From Promethearchaeota archaeon (GTDB lineage Archaea > Asgardarchaeota > Lokiarchaeia > Sigynarchaeales > SOKP01), in the NCBI GenBank assembly GCA_019894735.1, contig JAGXOB010000089.1, positions 1 through 8,606 of the forward strand: a stretch of 8,606 nt of DNA. The letters are read 5' to 3'. The notes beneath the pieces were generated by a model. It was not told the DNA's origin. It worked only from the letters and a program-made list of their open reading frames with translations, and did not search any database. Numbering within the stretch: the stretch's first letter is position 1; each line of letters starts with the position of its first letter. Positions 1 through 7,276 of the stretch are shown piece by piece. The position numbers were made by a program, and so were the translations under genes.

Positions 1-21
1 AACATAAGTGTTTCGCAAATA

Positions 22-1605
22 ATGGAGGAAATAAGAGATACTCTTAATCTACCTGATAAAGCTTATTTTTTCGATACAACTCTCCGTGATGGAGAACAAA
101 CACCAGGCATAAGTTTTACCCACAAAGAGAAATTATCGATTGCGCAAGCACTAAATGAGATGAAAATTGATGTAATTGAAGCAGGATTTCCCGTTACTTC
201 TATAGGAGATTTTGAAGCGTGTAGAGATATAGCCAAATTAGGGTTAAGTTCTGAAGTGATGGGATTAGCGAGAATGGCAAAACTTGATATTGATAAAGTC
301 ATTGAAGCGGATATGGATAGCATACATGTTTTTATTGCAACATCAGATATACATCTTAAATCAAAACTTCAAATGAGTCGAGAGGAAGTATTAGAACAAA
401 TTCAGAAACAGGTTTCTTATGCAAAAGAACACTACTCAACCGTTTTATTTTCAGCTGAAGACGCGACTCGTTCCGATCTTGATTACTTAATTAGAGCAAA
501 TCTTACAGCAATCGAGAGCGGAGCAACGAGAATTAACATTCCAGACACTGTGGGCACTATTTCACCAATGGCGTACGGATATATGATAAATAAGGTTTAT
601 AAAGCGGTTCCAAAAGAAGTTAGAGTGGCAGTACACTGTCATAACGATTTTGGTTTGGCCGTTGCTAACACCATTGCGGGTTTCGAAAATGGCGCTTCTG
701 AAGCACAAACTACTATAATGGGATTAGGCGAACGAGCAGGTAATGCCTCTTTCGAGGAAACGGCAATGTCACTTTATGCGCTATACCAACTTCCAATGAA
801 TATTATAACCAAAAAGATCTTTCCCACTGCAAAACTTATTGAGAGTTATTGTGGTGGAAAAGTTAAAATAGGGCGTCTTCAACCATTAATTGGACAAAAC
901 GCATTTGCTCATGAAGCTGGAATCCATGCTCACGCGATGATAAAAAACGCGCGAACTTACGAGCCAATTACTCCACAATTAATTGGAATAAGCAGATCAG
1001 ATGATGTTATGGATATACTTAAGCAATCTATAAAATTTGGAAAACACAGTGGTGGTCACGCGCTAAAAGCGAAATTGGGAGACTTAGGAATTAATACCGA
1101 CGATCAACAATTCGACAAAATAATGAGCCACATTAAAAATTTTGGTGATAAAGGACACGAAGTATCGGAAGAAGATTTTTTAGCAATCGTAAAGGATGTA
1201 ATGGGAGAAATTCCCGAAGATGAACAATTCGTAATACTCGAAGAACTTACTGTTCTTACGGGTTCTATAACCCCTACTTCGACGGTGCGCTTGAAAATAA
1301 GAAACGGCGATTTTGTAGAAAAGGTTGCCTCCTCGATAGGTGTTGGCCCTGTTGATGCATCGGTAAACGCTATTGTTAAATGTTTTAAGCCTATGAGCAA
1401 CATTAAGCTATTGAATTTCCAACTTGACGCGATTACGGGTGGAACTGAAGCACTAGGACACGCAACATTAGAAATCTTAGATATCGAAAGTAATATAATT
1501 GTTAAAGCTAGCGCTACCCACGAAGATATCATAATGTCCTCAGTTTTAGCCCTTGTAAAAGGTTTGAACTTAATTGTTAAAAGAAAAAGCTCTGAAAAAT
1601 CGTAA
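22..1605 (+). CDS. leuA: 2-isopropylmalate synthase-type enzyme (LeuA/CimA family)
   Basis: Condenses acetyl-CoA with a 2-oxo acid (2-oxoisovalerate for LeuA) in the cytosol, the first committed step of leucine synthesis. Seen in the 527-residue product: an HMGL-like TIM barrel (about 14-275) with FDTTLRDGEQTPG (17-29, catalytic R22 and metal ligand D23), metal-binding HCHNDFG (205-211), GLGERAGN (234-241), then NAFAHEAGIHAHA (293-305) and FGKHSGGHAL (339-348). A C-terminal LeuA-type regulatory domain (about 385-520) carries GVGPVDA (440-446), so end-product feedback is likely. Length fits archaeal LeuA. Citramalate synthase has the same architecture and cannot be excluded; archaeal homocitrate synthases usually lack the regulatory domain. 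The frame is open upstream to the window edge and no ribosome binding site precedes this ATG, so the true start could lie outside the window. It leads an operon with leuC and leuD. Confidence 0.9.
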   Translation: MEEIRDTLNLPDKAYFFDTTLRDGEQTPGISFTHKEKLSIAQALNEMKIDVIEAGFPVTSIGDFEACRDIAKLGLSSEVMGLARMAKLDIDKVIEADMDSIHVFIATSDIHLKSKLQMSREEVLEQIQKQVSYAKEHYSTVLFSAEDATRSDLDYLIRANLTAIESGATRINIPDTVGTISPMAYGYMINKVYKAVPKEVRVAVHCHNDFGLAVANTIAGFENGASEAQTTIMGLGERAGNASFEETAMSLYALYQLPMNIITKKIFPTAKLIESYCGGKVKIGRLQPLIGQNAFAHEAGIHAHAMIKNARTYEPITPQLIGISRSDDVMDILKQSIKFGKHSGGHALKAKLGDLGINTDDQQFDKIMSHIKNFGDKGHEVSEEDFLAIVKDVMGEIPEDEQFVILEELTVLTGSITPTSTVRLKIRNGDFVEKVASSIGVGPVDASVNAIVKCFKPMSNIKLLNFQLDAITGGTEALGHATLEILDIESNIIVKASATHEDIIMSSVLALVKGLNLIVKRKSSEKS

Positions 1606-1623
1606 AATTGTTTAAAGAAGTAG

Positions 1624-1630
1624 GGTGATC
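1624..1630 (+). promoter_or_regulatory. Ribosome binding site of leuC
   Basis: GGTGATC is complementary to the GATCACC near the 3' end of 16S rRNA. It lies 6 bases before the ATG at 1637 and overlaps the rival GTG start at 1625, so it decides the start in favour of the ATG. Confidence 0.75.
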
Positions 1631-1636
1631 TATATT

Positions 1637-2905
1637 ATGGGCGCTACAATCACAGAGAAAATTCTTAGAGAACATTGCAATAACAAAAGTGCATCTGCGG
1701 GTGATTTTATTATGGTGGATATTGATAAGTGTTTGGCTAATGATATCACCGCTCCTATTGCCATTGACGTATTTAATGAGGTTTCAAGTGAAAAGAATGT
1801 AGATGTTTTTGATCGTAAGAAAATAATTTTAGTCCCAGATCATTTTACCCCAAATAAAGATATAGCTTCGGCTACTCAGAGTAAAATTCTTAGGGAATTT
1901 GCTCTGAAACACAACATTGTTAACTATTTTGAAGTTGGTAGGGGTGGTATTGAGCATTGTCTCATACCAGAAAAAGGATTAGTGTCCCCCGGAGATGTTT
2001 TTATAGGAGCAGATTCACATACCTGTACATATGGAGCTCTTGGGGCCTTTGCAACTGGTATTGGTTCCACAGATTTAGGTGTAGCGATGGCATCAGGGAA
2101 ATGTTGGCTTAAAATTCCAGAGTCAATTAAGTTCATATTTTCTGGTAAGCTTGGAGAATGGGTCTCCGGAAAAGACTTGATTTTGTATACAATAGGCAAG
2201 ATTGGCGTAGATGGAGCCTCTTATAAATCTATGGAAATAAGTGGAGAAATTATTAGTAAATTATCCATGACAAATAGATTCACAATTTGCAATATGGTAA
2301 TAGAAGCTGGAGCTAAAAATGGAATCATTGCTCCCGATAAAGTAACAAATTCCTACTTAGAATCAAGTGGTTTTGCTCTCGGAAAGAGTTACCAAAGTGA
2401 TAAAGATGCAGAATATATCGATATAATAGAAATTGAATGTGATAAGATTGAACCCCAAGTAGCATTACCACATTCGCCCGCAAATGTCAAACCAATAACA
2501 GAAGTTAGTAACATGAACATAGAAGTAGATCAAGTGGTTATCGGATCGTGTACGAATGGTAGAATTGAAGATTTACGAATTACAGCAAAAATATTAAAGA
2601 ATAAAAAAATAAAGCCTAATCTAAGATGTATTGTTATACCAGGGACTCAGGAAACATATCTTAAAGCTATAAAAGAGGGGTTAATTGAAATTTTAGTTAA
2701 AGCCGGAGCCATCGTATCTACCCCGACGTGTGGTCCTTGTTTAGGGGGTCATATGGGAATTTTAGGAGAAGGAGAAAAAGTCTTATCCACAACCAACAGG
2801 AATTTTAAAGGAAGAATGGGGCACATTTCAAGCGAAATATATTTAGCGAGCCCTGCGGTAGCAGCTTTTTCAGCAATTAAGGGAACCATTACATCTCCCC
2901 ATTAA
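1637..2905 (+). CDS. leuC: 3-isopropylmalate dehydratase large subunit (aconitase family)
   Basis: Large, [4Fe-4S]-binding subunit of isopropylmalate isomerase, which converts 2-isopropylmalate to 3-isopropylmalate together with the LeuD subunit. The 422-residue product has aconitase-family motifs: PDHFTP (67-72), [20 protein letters not shown] (124-143), and cluster ligands C305 in GSCTNGR plus C365 and C368 in [11 protein letters not shown]. An in-frame GTG at 1625 would add four residues, but it lies inside a strong ribosome binding site (GGTGATC, 1624-1630). That site sits 6 bases before the ATG at 1637, which gives the family-typical N-terminus [10 protein letters not shown], so I chose the ATG. 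It follows leuA by 31 bases and precedes leuD by about 30. Substrate could instead be citramalate or homoaconitate; leuD's loop argues against homoaconitate. Confidence 0.92.
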   Translation: MGATITEKILREHCNNKSASAGDFIMVDIDKCLANDITAPIAIDVFNEVSSEKNVDVFDRKKIILVPDHFTPNKDIASATQSKILREFALKHNIVNYFEVGRGGIEHCLIPEKGLVSPGDVFIGADSHTCTYGALGAFATGIGSTDLGVAMASGKCWLKIPESIKFIFSGKLGEWVSGKDLILYTIGKIGVDGASYKSMEISGEIISKLSMTNRFTICNMVIEAGAKNGIIAPDKVTNSYLESSGFALGKSYQSDKDAEYIDIIEIECDKIEPQVALPHSPANVKPITEVSNMNIEVDQVVIGSCTNGRIEDLRITAKILKNKKIKPNLRCIVIPGTQETYLKAIKEGLIEILVKAGAIVSTPTCGPCLGGHMGILGEGEKVLSTTNRNFKGRMGHISSEIYLASPAVAAFSAIKGTITSPH

Positions 2906-2934
2906 AATAATTAATAAAATTGAATAAAAAGAAA

Positions 2935-3426
2935 ATGAATGGAAAAGTAATCAAATATCACCAGAAAAATATCGACACCGATCTGATTATTCCAGCAAGA
3001 TATCTAGTAAATACAGAAACAAATTTTCTAGCAAGTCATTGTATGGAAGATTTAGATCCCCTTTTTGTTAAGAAAGTCAAAGATTACAATTATTCTATCC
3101 TCGTTGCGGATTCAAATTTTGGCTGTGGATCTAGTAGAGAACAAGCCCCTTTAGCACTAAAAGCTAATGGGATAAAATGTATTATCGCACCAACATTTGC
3201 TAGGATTTTTTTTAGAAATTCTATAAACATCGGCTTACAAATAGTAGAATTATCAAATATTGATGACATAAAAACGGGAGATATGCTTGAGATTGATTTT
3301 AAATCAGGAAAAATAGACAATCTAACTTCGCAGCATCATTATAAAGTTACTAAACAACCAGCTTTCCTCCAGGAAATAATTTCCGAAGGAGGTTTAGTTA
3401 AATACGCAAAAAAGAGATTTATTTAG
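2935..3426 (+). CDS. leuD: 3-isopropylmalate dehydratase small subunit
   Basis: Swivelling small subunit that pairs with LeuC and supplies substrate-recognition residues. The 163-residue product matches the family's usual length of about 160-170 residues. Visible motifs are NIDTDLIIPARYL (12-24), the phosphate-loop-like FGCGSSREQAP (62-72), and FARIFFRNSINIGL (88-101). The loop after the first strand reads YLVN (23-26). In methanogen homologues, as I recall the published work, Val here marks isopropylmalate isomerase and Arg (YLRT) marks homoaconitase, so this one is probably an isopropylmalate or citramalate isomerase. A TTG at 2920 would extend the protein by five residues (MNKKK). Neither start has a clear ribosome binding site, so I prefer the ATG because it gives the family-typical N-terminus. 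It is the last gene of the leuA-leuC-leuD run and converges on the receptor-like gene 33 bases away. Confidence 0.9.
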   Translation: MNGKVIKYHQKNIDTDLIIPARYLVNTETNFLASHCMEDLDPLFVKKVKDYNYSILVADSNFGCGSSREQAPLALKANGIKCIIAPTFARIFFRNSINIGLQIVELSNIDDIKTGDMLEIDFKSGKIDNLTSQHHYKVTKQPAFLQEIISEGGLVKYAKKRFI

Positions 3427-3442
3427 TTAATCTATAGAGTAG

Positions 3443-3459
3443 AAAAAATAATGAAAAAA
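3443..3459 (-). terminator. Double T-tract terminator of the receptor-like gene
   Basis: Read on the minus strand, two T6 tracts (3459-3454 and 3448-3443) lie immediately after the stop codon at 3460. Archaeal polymerase terminates at such T tracts without a hairpin. The plus strand has no comparable tract here, so leuD transcripts probably run into the opposite gene, where the nearest plus-strand T7 is at 3576-3582. Confidence 0.5.
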
Positions 3460-5697
3460 TTAGTCAAACGGATTGAAAACTCTTTTAATTATTAGTGAAT
3501 GTAAAGCTTCTATTTCCTTCGAATCAAAAGTAATCTCTCTAATTAATTGGGTTACGTAAAAATAATCTGTTTGGGTTTTTTTCATTATAGTTATCGCTTT
3601 ATTTATTAAAGACTTTTCTGTTGGAGCAATTTTCATCTTACCAATACCTGTTAACTTAAGAGGATATAAGAAAGTTGTGCCCATATGTCTTCTCAATAAA
3701 CTTTCAATACCTTCAAATGGTTGGAGATTACCCTTGAATTCTTTCAAATATATTCCATATTTCTCCTCAATCTCCAATGACAGATCGTCTATTACGTCAT
3801 AAAATTGTGGGGAAGGTAAATCTTTCATAATGAATATAAGTCTGAAATGCTTAAAATCTGACATTAAAATCTTAGAGTTCTGATATTCAAGTTTAATTGT
3901 TTGTGAACGGTCTTCTGCTCCTGATAAGTCTAAACCAAAAGATCGGATAGCTTCTAAAAATCCTGAAACGAGCGTTGAATTGAATTTTTTTTCAGTAAAT
4001 GCCTGATCGTATATGTTTAGAGAAGACTTTTTCTCAATAATAATTACATAATTCAAATTCAAAATATCCATAAATTTATTGATAGTTTTTTCTTTTAGTG
4101 CAATTTTTTTTCTTTTATTTTTCTTAGCAAGTATAATTGATGAAGCCGTCACCGCGGATCCTAATCCTGCTATAACTAATACACCAATTATTAATGCCCA
4201 GTCAATTATATCCGGTAAAATAACTGTAAAAACTTGAGTTACTATGCCCGCATCAGTGCCGTTATACCAATAAACAAAGGCTTTGTATGAACCATCCAAC
4301 GCGTTTGAAGGAAATGTGTAAGTGAAGCTATCTGATTCGGAAGGGTTTAATTTTGTTATTACATTAATTTTATCTCCATATATATCAGTTAAAACGAAAG
4401 TATAGTTCCCTTCTACGGGATCCGTAATGAAAAATTTTAACTCTTGACCAGCATAAAATTCAGTTCTACTTACAACAAGATTAAAATCAGTTTTCGATGA
4501 ACTGGCGGATATTTCCCATGAATCGCCTTCTGAAATTAATTCATTAGAGATATAGACATAATATTCAGTATAATTAACATCGACTAAACCAGTTATATTA
4601 ACATCATTCCTTAGTACATTAATATCAGACCATTTACGGGAAAAATTAAATTTCACAGAATAGTTGCTAAACTCCGGGTCGATTGCAGGATTAACGCTCC
4701 AGTAGTTATCATGGGTTTCTGCTACCTCTATGGTTCCTGGAGAAGTTAGGTAGTTTTCTAATTCGAGATCGTAACTAGCGTTAAACATCAATTCAATGGA
4801 TTGATTATGATAAACTGGGAAAATCACATCAGTTTGATTCAGAGGTAAGTTAATATTAGAAATTTCCACTTTTCCACTTCCGGGTGAGCTGTTATTTATA
4901 GTGTAAATATTATCGTCGACCTTAATTGTCATATTGATAGTTTCCGGGTCATAGGATTGATCGGTTCTTTGTATTAATTTATGTCTAAATGGTTTTCCTT
5001 GATCTTGAATGGACCAAACACCAGCAATGTATTTTGAGGTATAGAGGTTTGTATGAATTGAGTCATCCTCGTTCAAAAACCAATTATGATCGGAATTATC
5101 CCAAGTCTTATATTCTGATCCATTAACTACTAAATAATAATATCCTTTCGAAAGAGGTATTGGTTCTGGAAATTTTTGAACGTACCAATTAGGAATACTT
5201 GAGATATTAATTGGTACGGGATTCCCATATCGTGTAGCATTCGGCCAATTATTTCCTTGGTCATATCCGTTAATTTGTACATAGACGGAACTAATCGTCG
5301 TCATTTCTAAATACCCATAAATTTGAACTTCTAAAAGTGTTATATCTTCTGTGATGTTAAGTTGTACACCATAACCTTTCACACTTTTATATATTGATTT
5401 AAAGCTTGAGCCTCCTTCTTCAATTGATTTTAGTTCTTCCCCTAATTTAATATCGGTAATATTCAGTTTTATATTAGTAATATTCCATTTTGTGCTCGGG
5501 AGACTTATGTTTATGTCATTTGTATTAGTTTGTATGGTAGAAAAGTTTGAAAATTCATGTATGCTATAATCAACATCAAGAGTTAAAGAATCTCCATTTG
5601 ATTGGGCGTAAACTATATCGAACTGAATGCTACACGCAATCAATACACTTAATATTAGTAAATTTATTGAAATAAACGTTTTAATCTTGTTTTTCAT
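3460..5697 (-). CDS. Receptor-like single-pass membrane protein, longin/roadblock-like cytosolic domain
   Basis: I do not recognise a named family. Seen in the 745-residue product: a signal peptide (1-31) with a basic start, hydrophobic core and VYA cleavage site before Q32; a beta-rich, aromatic, acidic ectodomain (about 32-496) with 20 N-x-S/T sequons; one membrane helix (about 497-524) closed by the basic KKNKRKK; then a cytosolic part. Residues about 546-650 look like beta-beta-alpha-beta-beta-beta-alpha: VIIIEKKSSLNIYDQAF, helix STLVSGFLEAIRSFGLDL, strands at 600-625, and helix 631-647. This resembles the longin/roadblock-like modules common in Asgard archaea. A helical C-terminus (about 690-738) follows. 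The topology suggests an outside-in receptor or an anchor that recruits cytosolic partners such as small GTPases; this is inference. The gene stands alone, divergent from the U32 gene, with a near-leaderless promoter. Confidence 0.82.
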   Translation of the reverse strand: MKNKIKTFISINLLILSVLIACSIQFDIVYAQSNGDSLTLDVDYSIHEFSNFSTIQTNTNDINISLPSTKWNITNIKLNITDIKLGEELKSIEEGGSSFKSIYKSVKGYGVQLNITEDITLLEVQIYGYLEMTTISSVYVQINGYDQGNNWPNATRYGNPVPINISSIPNWYVQKFPEPIPLSKGYYYLVVNGSEYKTWDNSDHNWFLNEDDSIHTNLYTSKYIAGVWSIQDQGKPFRHKLIQRTDQSYDPETINMTIKVDDNIYTINNSSPGSGKVEISNINLPLNQTDVIFPVYHNQSIELMFNASYDLELENYLTSPGTIEVAETHDNYWSVNPAIDPEFSNYSVKFNFSRKWSDINVLRNDVNITGLVDVNYTEYYVYISNELISEGDSWEISASSSKTDFNLVVSRTEFYAGQELKFFITDPVEGNYTFVLTDIYGDKINVITKLNPSESDSFTYTFPSNALDGSYKAFVYWYNGTDAGIVTQVFTVILPDIIDWALIIGVLVIAGLGSAVTASSIILAKKNKRKKIALKEKTINKFMDILNLNYVIIIEKKSSLNIYDQAFTEKKFNSTLVSGFLEAIRSFGLDLSGAEDRSQTIKLEYQNSKILMSDFKHFRLIFIMKDLPSPQFYDVIDDLSLEIEEKYGIYLKEFKGNLQPFEGIESLLRRHMGTTFLYPLKLTGIGKMKIAPTEKSLINKAITIMKKTQTDYFYVTQLIREITFDSKEIEALHSLIIKRVFNPFD

Positions 5698-5702
5698 TAT
5701 TC

Positions 5703-5715
5703 ATACAACTTGTAT
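5703..5715. promoter_or_regulatory. 13-base palindrome at the promoter, candidate operator
   Basis: ATACAA-C-TTGTAT is a perfect 6-1-6 inverted repeat lying between the TATA box and the start codon of the receptor-like gene, over the predicted transcription start. A dimeric repressor bound here would block initiation. The half-site ATACAA recurs at 5907-5912, downstream of the divergent gene's TATA box. In AT-rich DNA this could be chance. Confidence 0.35.
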
Positions 5716-5721
5716 CAGTTA

Positions 5722-5732
5722 TTTTTATATAA
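5722..5732 (-). promoter_or_regulatory. TATA box of the receptor-like gene (short-leader or leaderless)
   Basis: On the minus strand the box reads TTATATAAAAA, preceded by a purine-rich TGGGGA that could serve as BRE. Its centre is about 30 bases from the ATG at 5697, so transcription would begin only a few bases before the start codon. No ribosome binding site is present, which agrees with a leaderless or very short-leader mRNA. Confidence 0.6.
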
Positions 5733-5881
5733 TCCCCATATTAATAATTTTATAAAAATTGCAGTTTCGCATATTTTAACTAATTAGGAGAATATCTTTT
5801 GTTTCGATAAACATAAAACTCAACATTTTTAAATTTTCAGTTAACCAAATATTCAAAATTCTCTTTTTTCACGGAAAGAAT

Positions 5882-5896
5882 GAGAAACTTATAAAT
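5882..5896 (+). promoter_or_regulatory. BRE/TATA promoter of the U32-pcm pair
   Basis: GAGAAA (5882-5887) followed by CTTATAAAT (5888-5896) matches an archaeal BRE plus TATA box. Initiation is expected about 25 bases downstream, near 5918, giving a leader of roughly 60-80 bases before the U32 coding start. No other good TATA box is seen for this strand in the 303-base divergent spacer. Confidence 0.5.
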
Positions 5897-5966
5897 CAAT
5901 AATAGTATACAAGTTTAATATTAAAGATGATATTGTTAAATCAGTGAATTACAAATAATAAATCAT

Positions 5967-5976
5967 AGGGGAAGGT
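5967..5976 (+). promoter_or_regulatory. Candidate ribosome binding site of the U32 gene
   Basis: AGGGGAAGGT is a purine-rich stretch resembling GGAGGT with an insertion. It sits just before in-frame ATT codons at 5977 and 5980 and 24 bases before the TTG at 6001. Its position suits an upstream non-canonical start better than the TTG, which has no such site within 20 bases. Confidence 0.35.
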
Positions 5977-6000
5977 ATTATTTTTAAAAGACCAGATTTA

Positions 6001-7218
6001 TTGGTTCCCGCTCAGAATTGGGACTCTTTAGCTAATATTGGCAGTTTAGCAGACGCAATTTATTTTGGAATTACAGATTATAATATGAGAGTGAAAGCTA
6101 AAAATTTCAATCGAGATGATATAGATAAAGTTGTAAGGTTTTGTCATAAATTAAAACCCCCCGTAAAAGCATATCTTACAACAAATATTCTGATATACGA
6201 CAATGAGCTAGAAGACTTAGAAAATCTAATTTCTTTAGCAAAAGCGGCTAATATCGACGCAATAATTGCTCACGATTTAGCAGCGATAAGATTTGCGAAA
6301 CAAAAAGGAGTTAAATTTCATATATCAACTCAAGCTAATGTTTCAAATGTGGAAAGTGCTAAATTTTATGAAGATCTCGGGGCAGAAAGAATAATTTTAG
6401 CAAGAGAATTGTCGCTCGAACAAATTAAACTTATAAAACACCACCTAAATAAGACCAAAATTGAATGCTTTATCCACGGCTCGATGTGTACTTCGATCTC
6501 TGGTCGATGTTATTTATCTGCAACGATTTGTGATTCTGAAGACGCCTCAGCAAATAGAGGAAAATGCGTTCAACCATGTAGGAGAGAGTGGAAAGTAATT
6601 GACGACCAAAACAACGAATTATTATATGACGGTCTAATGTTTCTAAACGCAAAGGATCTTTGCATGATTGAATATATTCCAGAATTAATTAAGGCAAATA
6701 TCGATGCTTTTAAAATAGAGGGTAGGATGAAAAATCCTTTGTATATTGAGACAGTAGCTAGCTGTTATCGAGAAGCAATTGACAGTTATTTTGACGCTAC
6801 TTTTTCTAAAGAAAAAGTTCAAGATTGGTTAAATAGACTACATCAAGTATATAATCGCGGATTTCATACAGGATTTTATTTTCAGAGACCAACAATTGAA
6901 GACGTTGAGTTAGAAAAAAGAGGTAACATATCTCCATTTAAAAAACATTACCTTGGGAGGATACTTTCGTTTGATAAAAACAGTATGACGGCAAATATCT
7001 TAGTAGAAATCAAGGAATTTAACTTAAAGCTGGGGGATGAAATAATAGTTACTGGTGTTAATACATATCACCATCAAAAAATTAAGCATATGGTCTTTAA
7101 AGGGGAGAAAATTAAAAATATCTATAAAAAGCAATATGATAACCCATTTAAAGTAAACATGCAGTTAAGTAAGGAAGTAAAGAAAGAAGATAAAATTTAC
7201 ATCATATATCAAACCTAA
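6001..7218 (+). CDS. U32-family Fe-S protein, TrhP/RlhA-like tRNA or rRNA hydroxylation factor
   Basis: Residues 155-173 match the full U32 signature (E-x-F-x2-G-S-M-C-x4-G-x-C-x-L-S), followed by NRGKCVQPC (185-193). The likely [4Fe-4S] ligands are C163, C170, C189 and C193. KIEGRMKNP (238-246) and the downstream YREAID are typical of TrhP/YegQ/RlhA, which need prephenate to hydroxylate tRNA U34 or 23S rRNA; older names call these collagenases or peptidases. The C-terminal segment from about 325 fits the small U32 beta-barrel. Length (405) is close to B. subtilis YrrO. The listed TTG is the first standard start codon, but it is probably too late: the in-frame codons before it (5983-6000) read FKRPDL, completing the conserved N-terminal KPELLAPA-like strand. 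Translation may start at ATT 5977 or 5980, after a GGGGAAGGT stretch. pcm follows by 58 bases. The exact RNA target is unknown. Confidence 0.85.
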   Translation: MVPAQNWDSLANIGSLADAIYFGITDYNMRVKAKNFNRDDIDKVVRFCHKLKPPVKAYLTTNILIYDNELEDLENLISLAKAANIDAIIAHDLAAIRFAKQKGVKFHISTQANVSNVESAKFYEDLGAERIILARELSLEQIKLIKHHLNKTKIECFIHGSMCTSISGRCYLSATICDSEDASANRGKCVQPCRREWKVIDDQNNELLYDGLMFLNAKDLCMIEYIPELIKANIDAFKIEGRMKNPLYIETVASCYREAIDSYFDATFSKEKVQDWLNRLHQVYNRGFHTGFYFQRPTIEDVELEKRGNISPFKKHYLGRILSFDKNSMTANILVEIKEFNLKLGDEIIVTGVNTYHHQKIKHMVFKGEKIKNIYKKQYDNPFKVNMQLSKEVKKEDKIYIIYQT

Positions 7219-7276
7219 ATTAAATGGGCAAAATAAAGAACTTAACAATATATGCATCTATTAAAGGAGAGAGTAA

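Noticed and set aside
1625..1636. GTG start for leuC four codons upstream of the chosen ATG.
   Set aside because: The GTG lies within the GGTGATC ribosome binding site, and the ATG gives the family-typical N-terminus at ideal spacing.
5790..5910. Short minus-strand frames in the divergent spacer, such as one ending KKENFEYLVN.
   Set aside because: They have no good start or ribosome binding site, are very short, and overlap the promoter of the U32 gene.
5927..5947. A six-codon upstream ORF (MILLNQ) in the leader of the U32 gene.
   Set aside because: Too short to judge, no ribosome binding site, and ATG-stop pairs this short are common by chance.
7245..7256. A TATATG-like box just upstream of pcm as a separate promoter.
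   Set aside because: Initiation from it would fall at the ATG and remove the strong GGAGAG ribosome binding site, so readthrough from the U32 gene is more likely.
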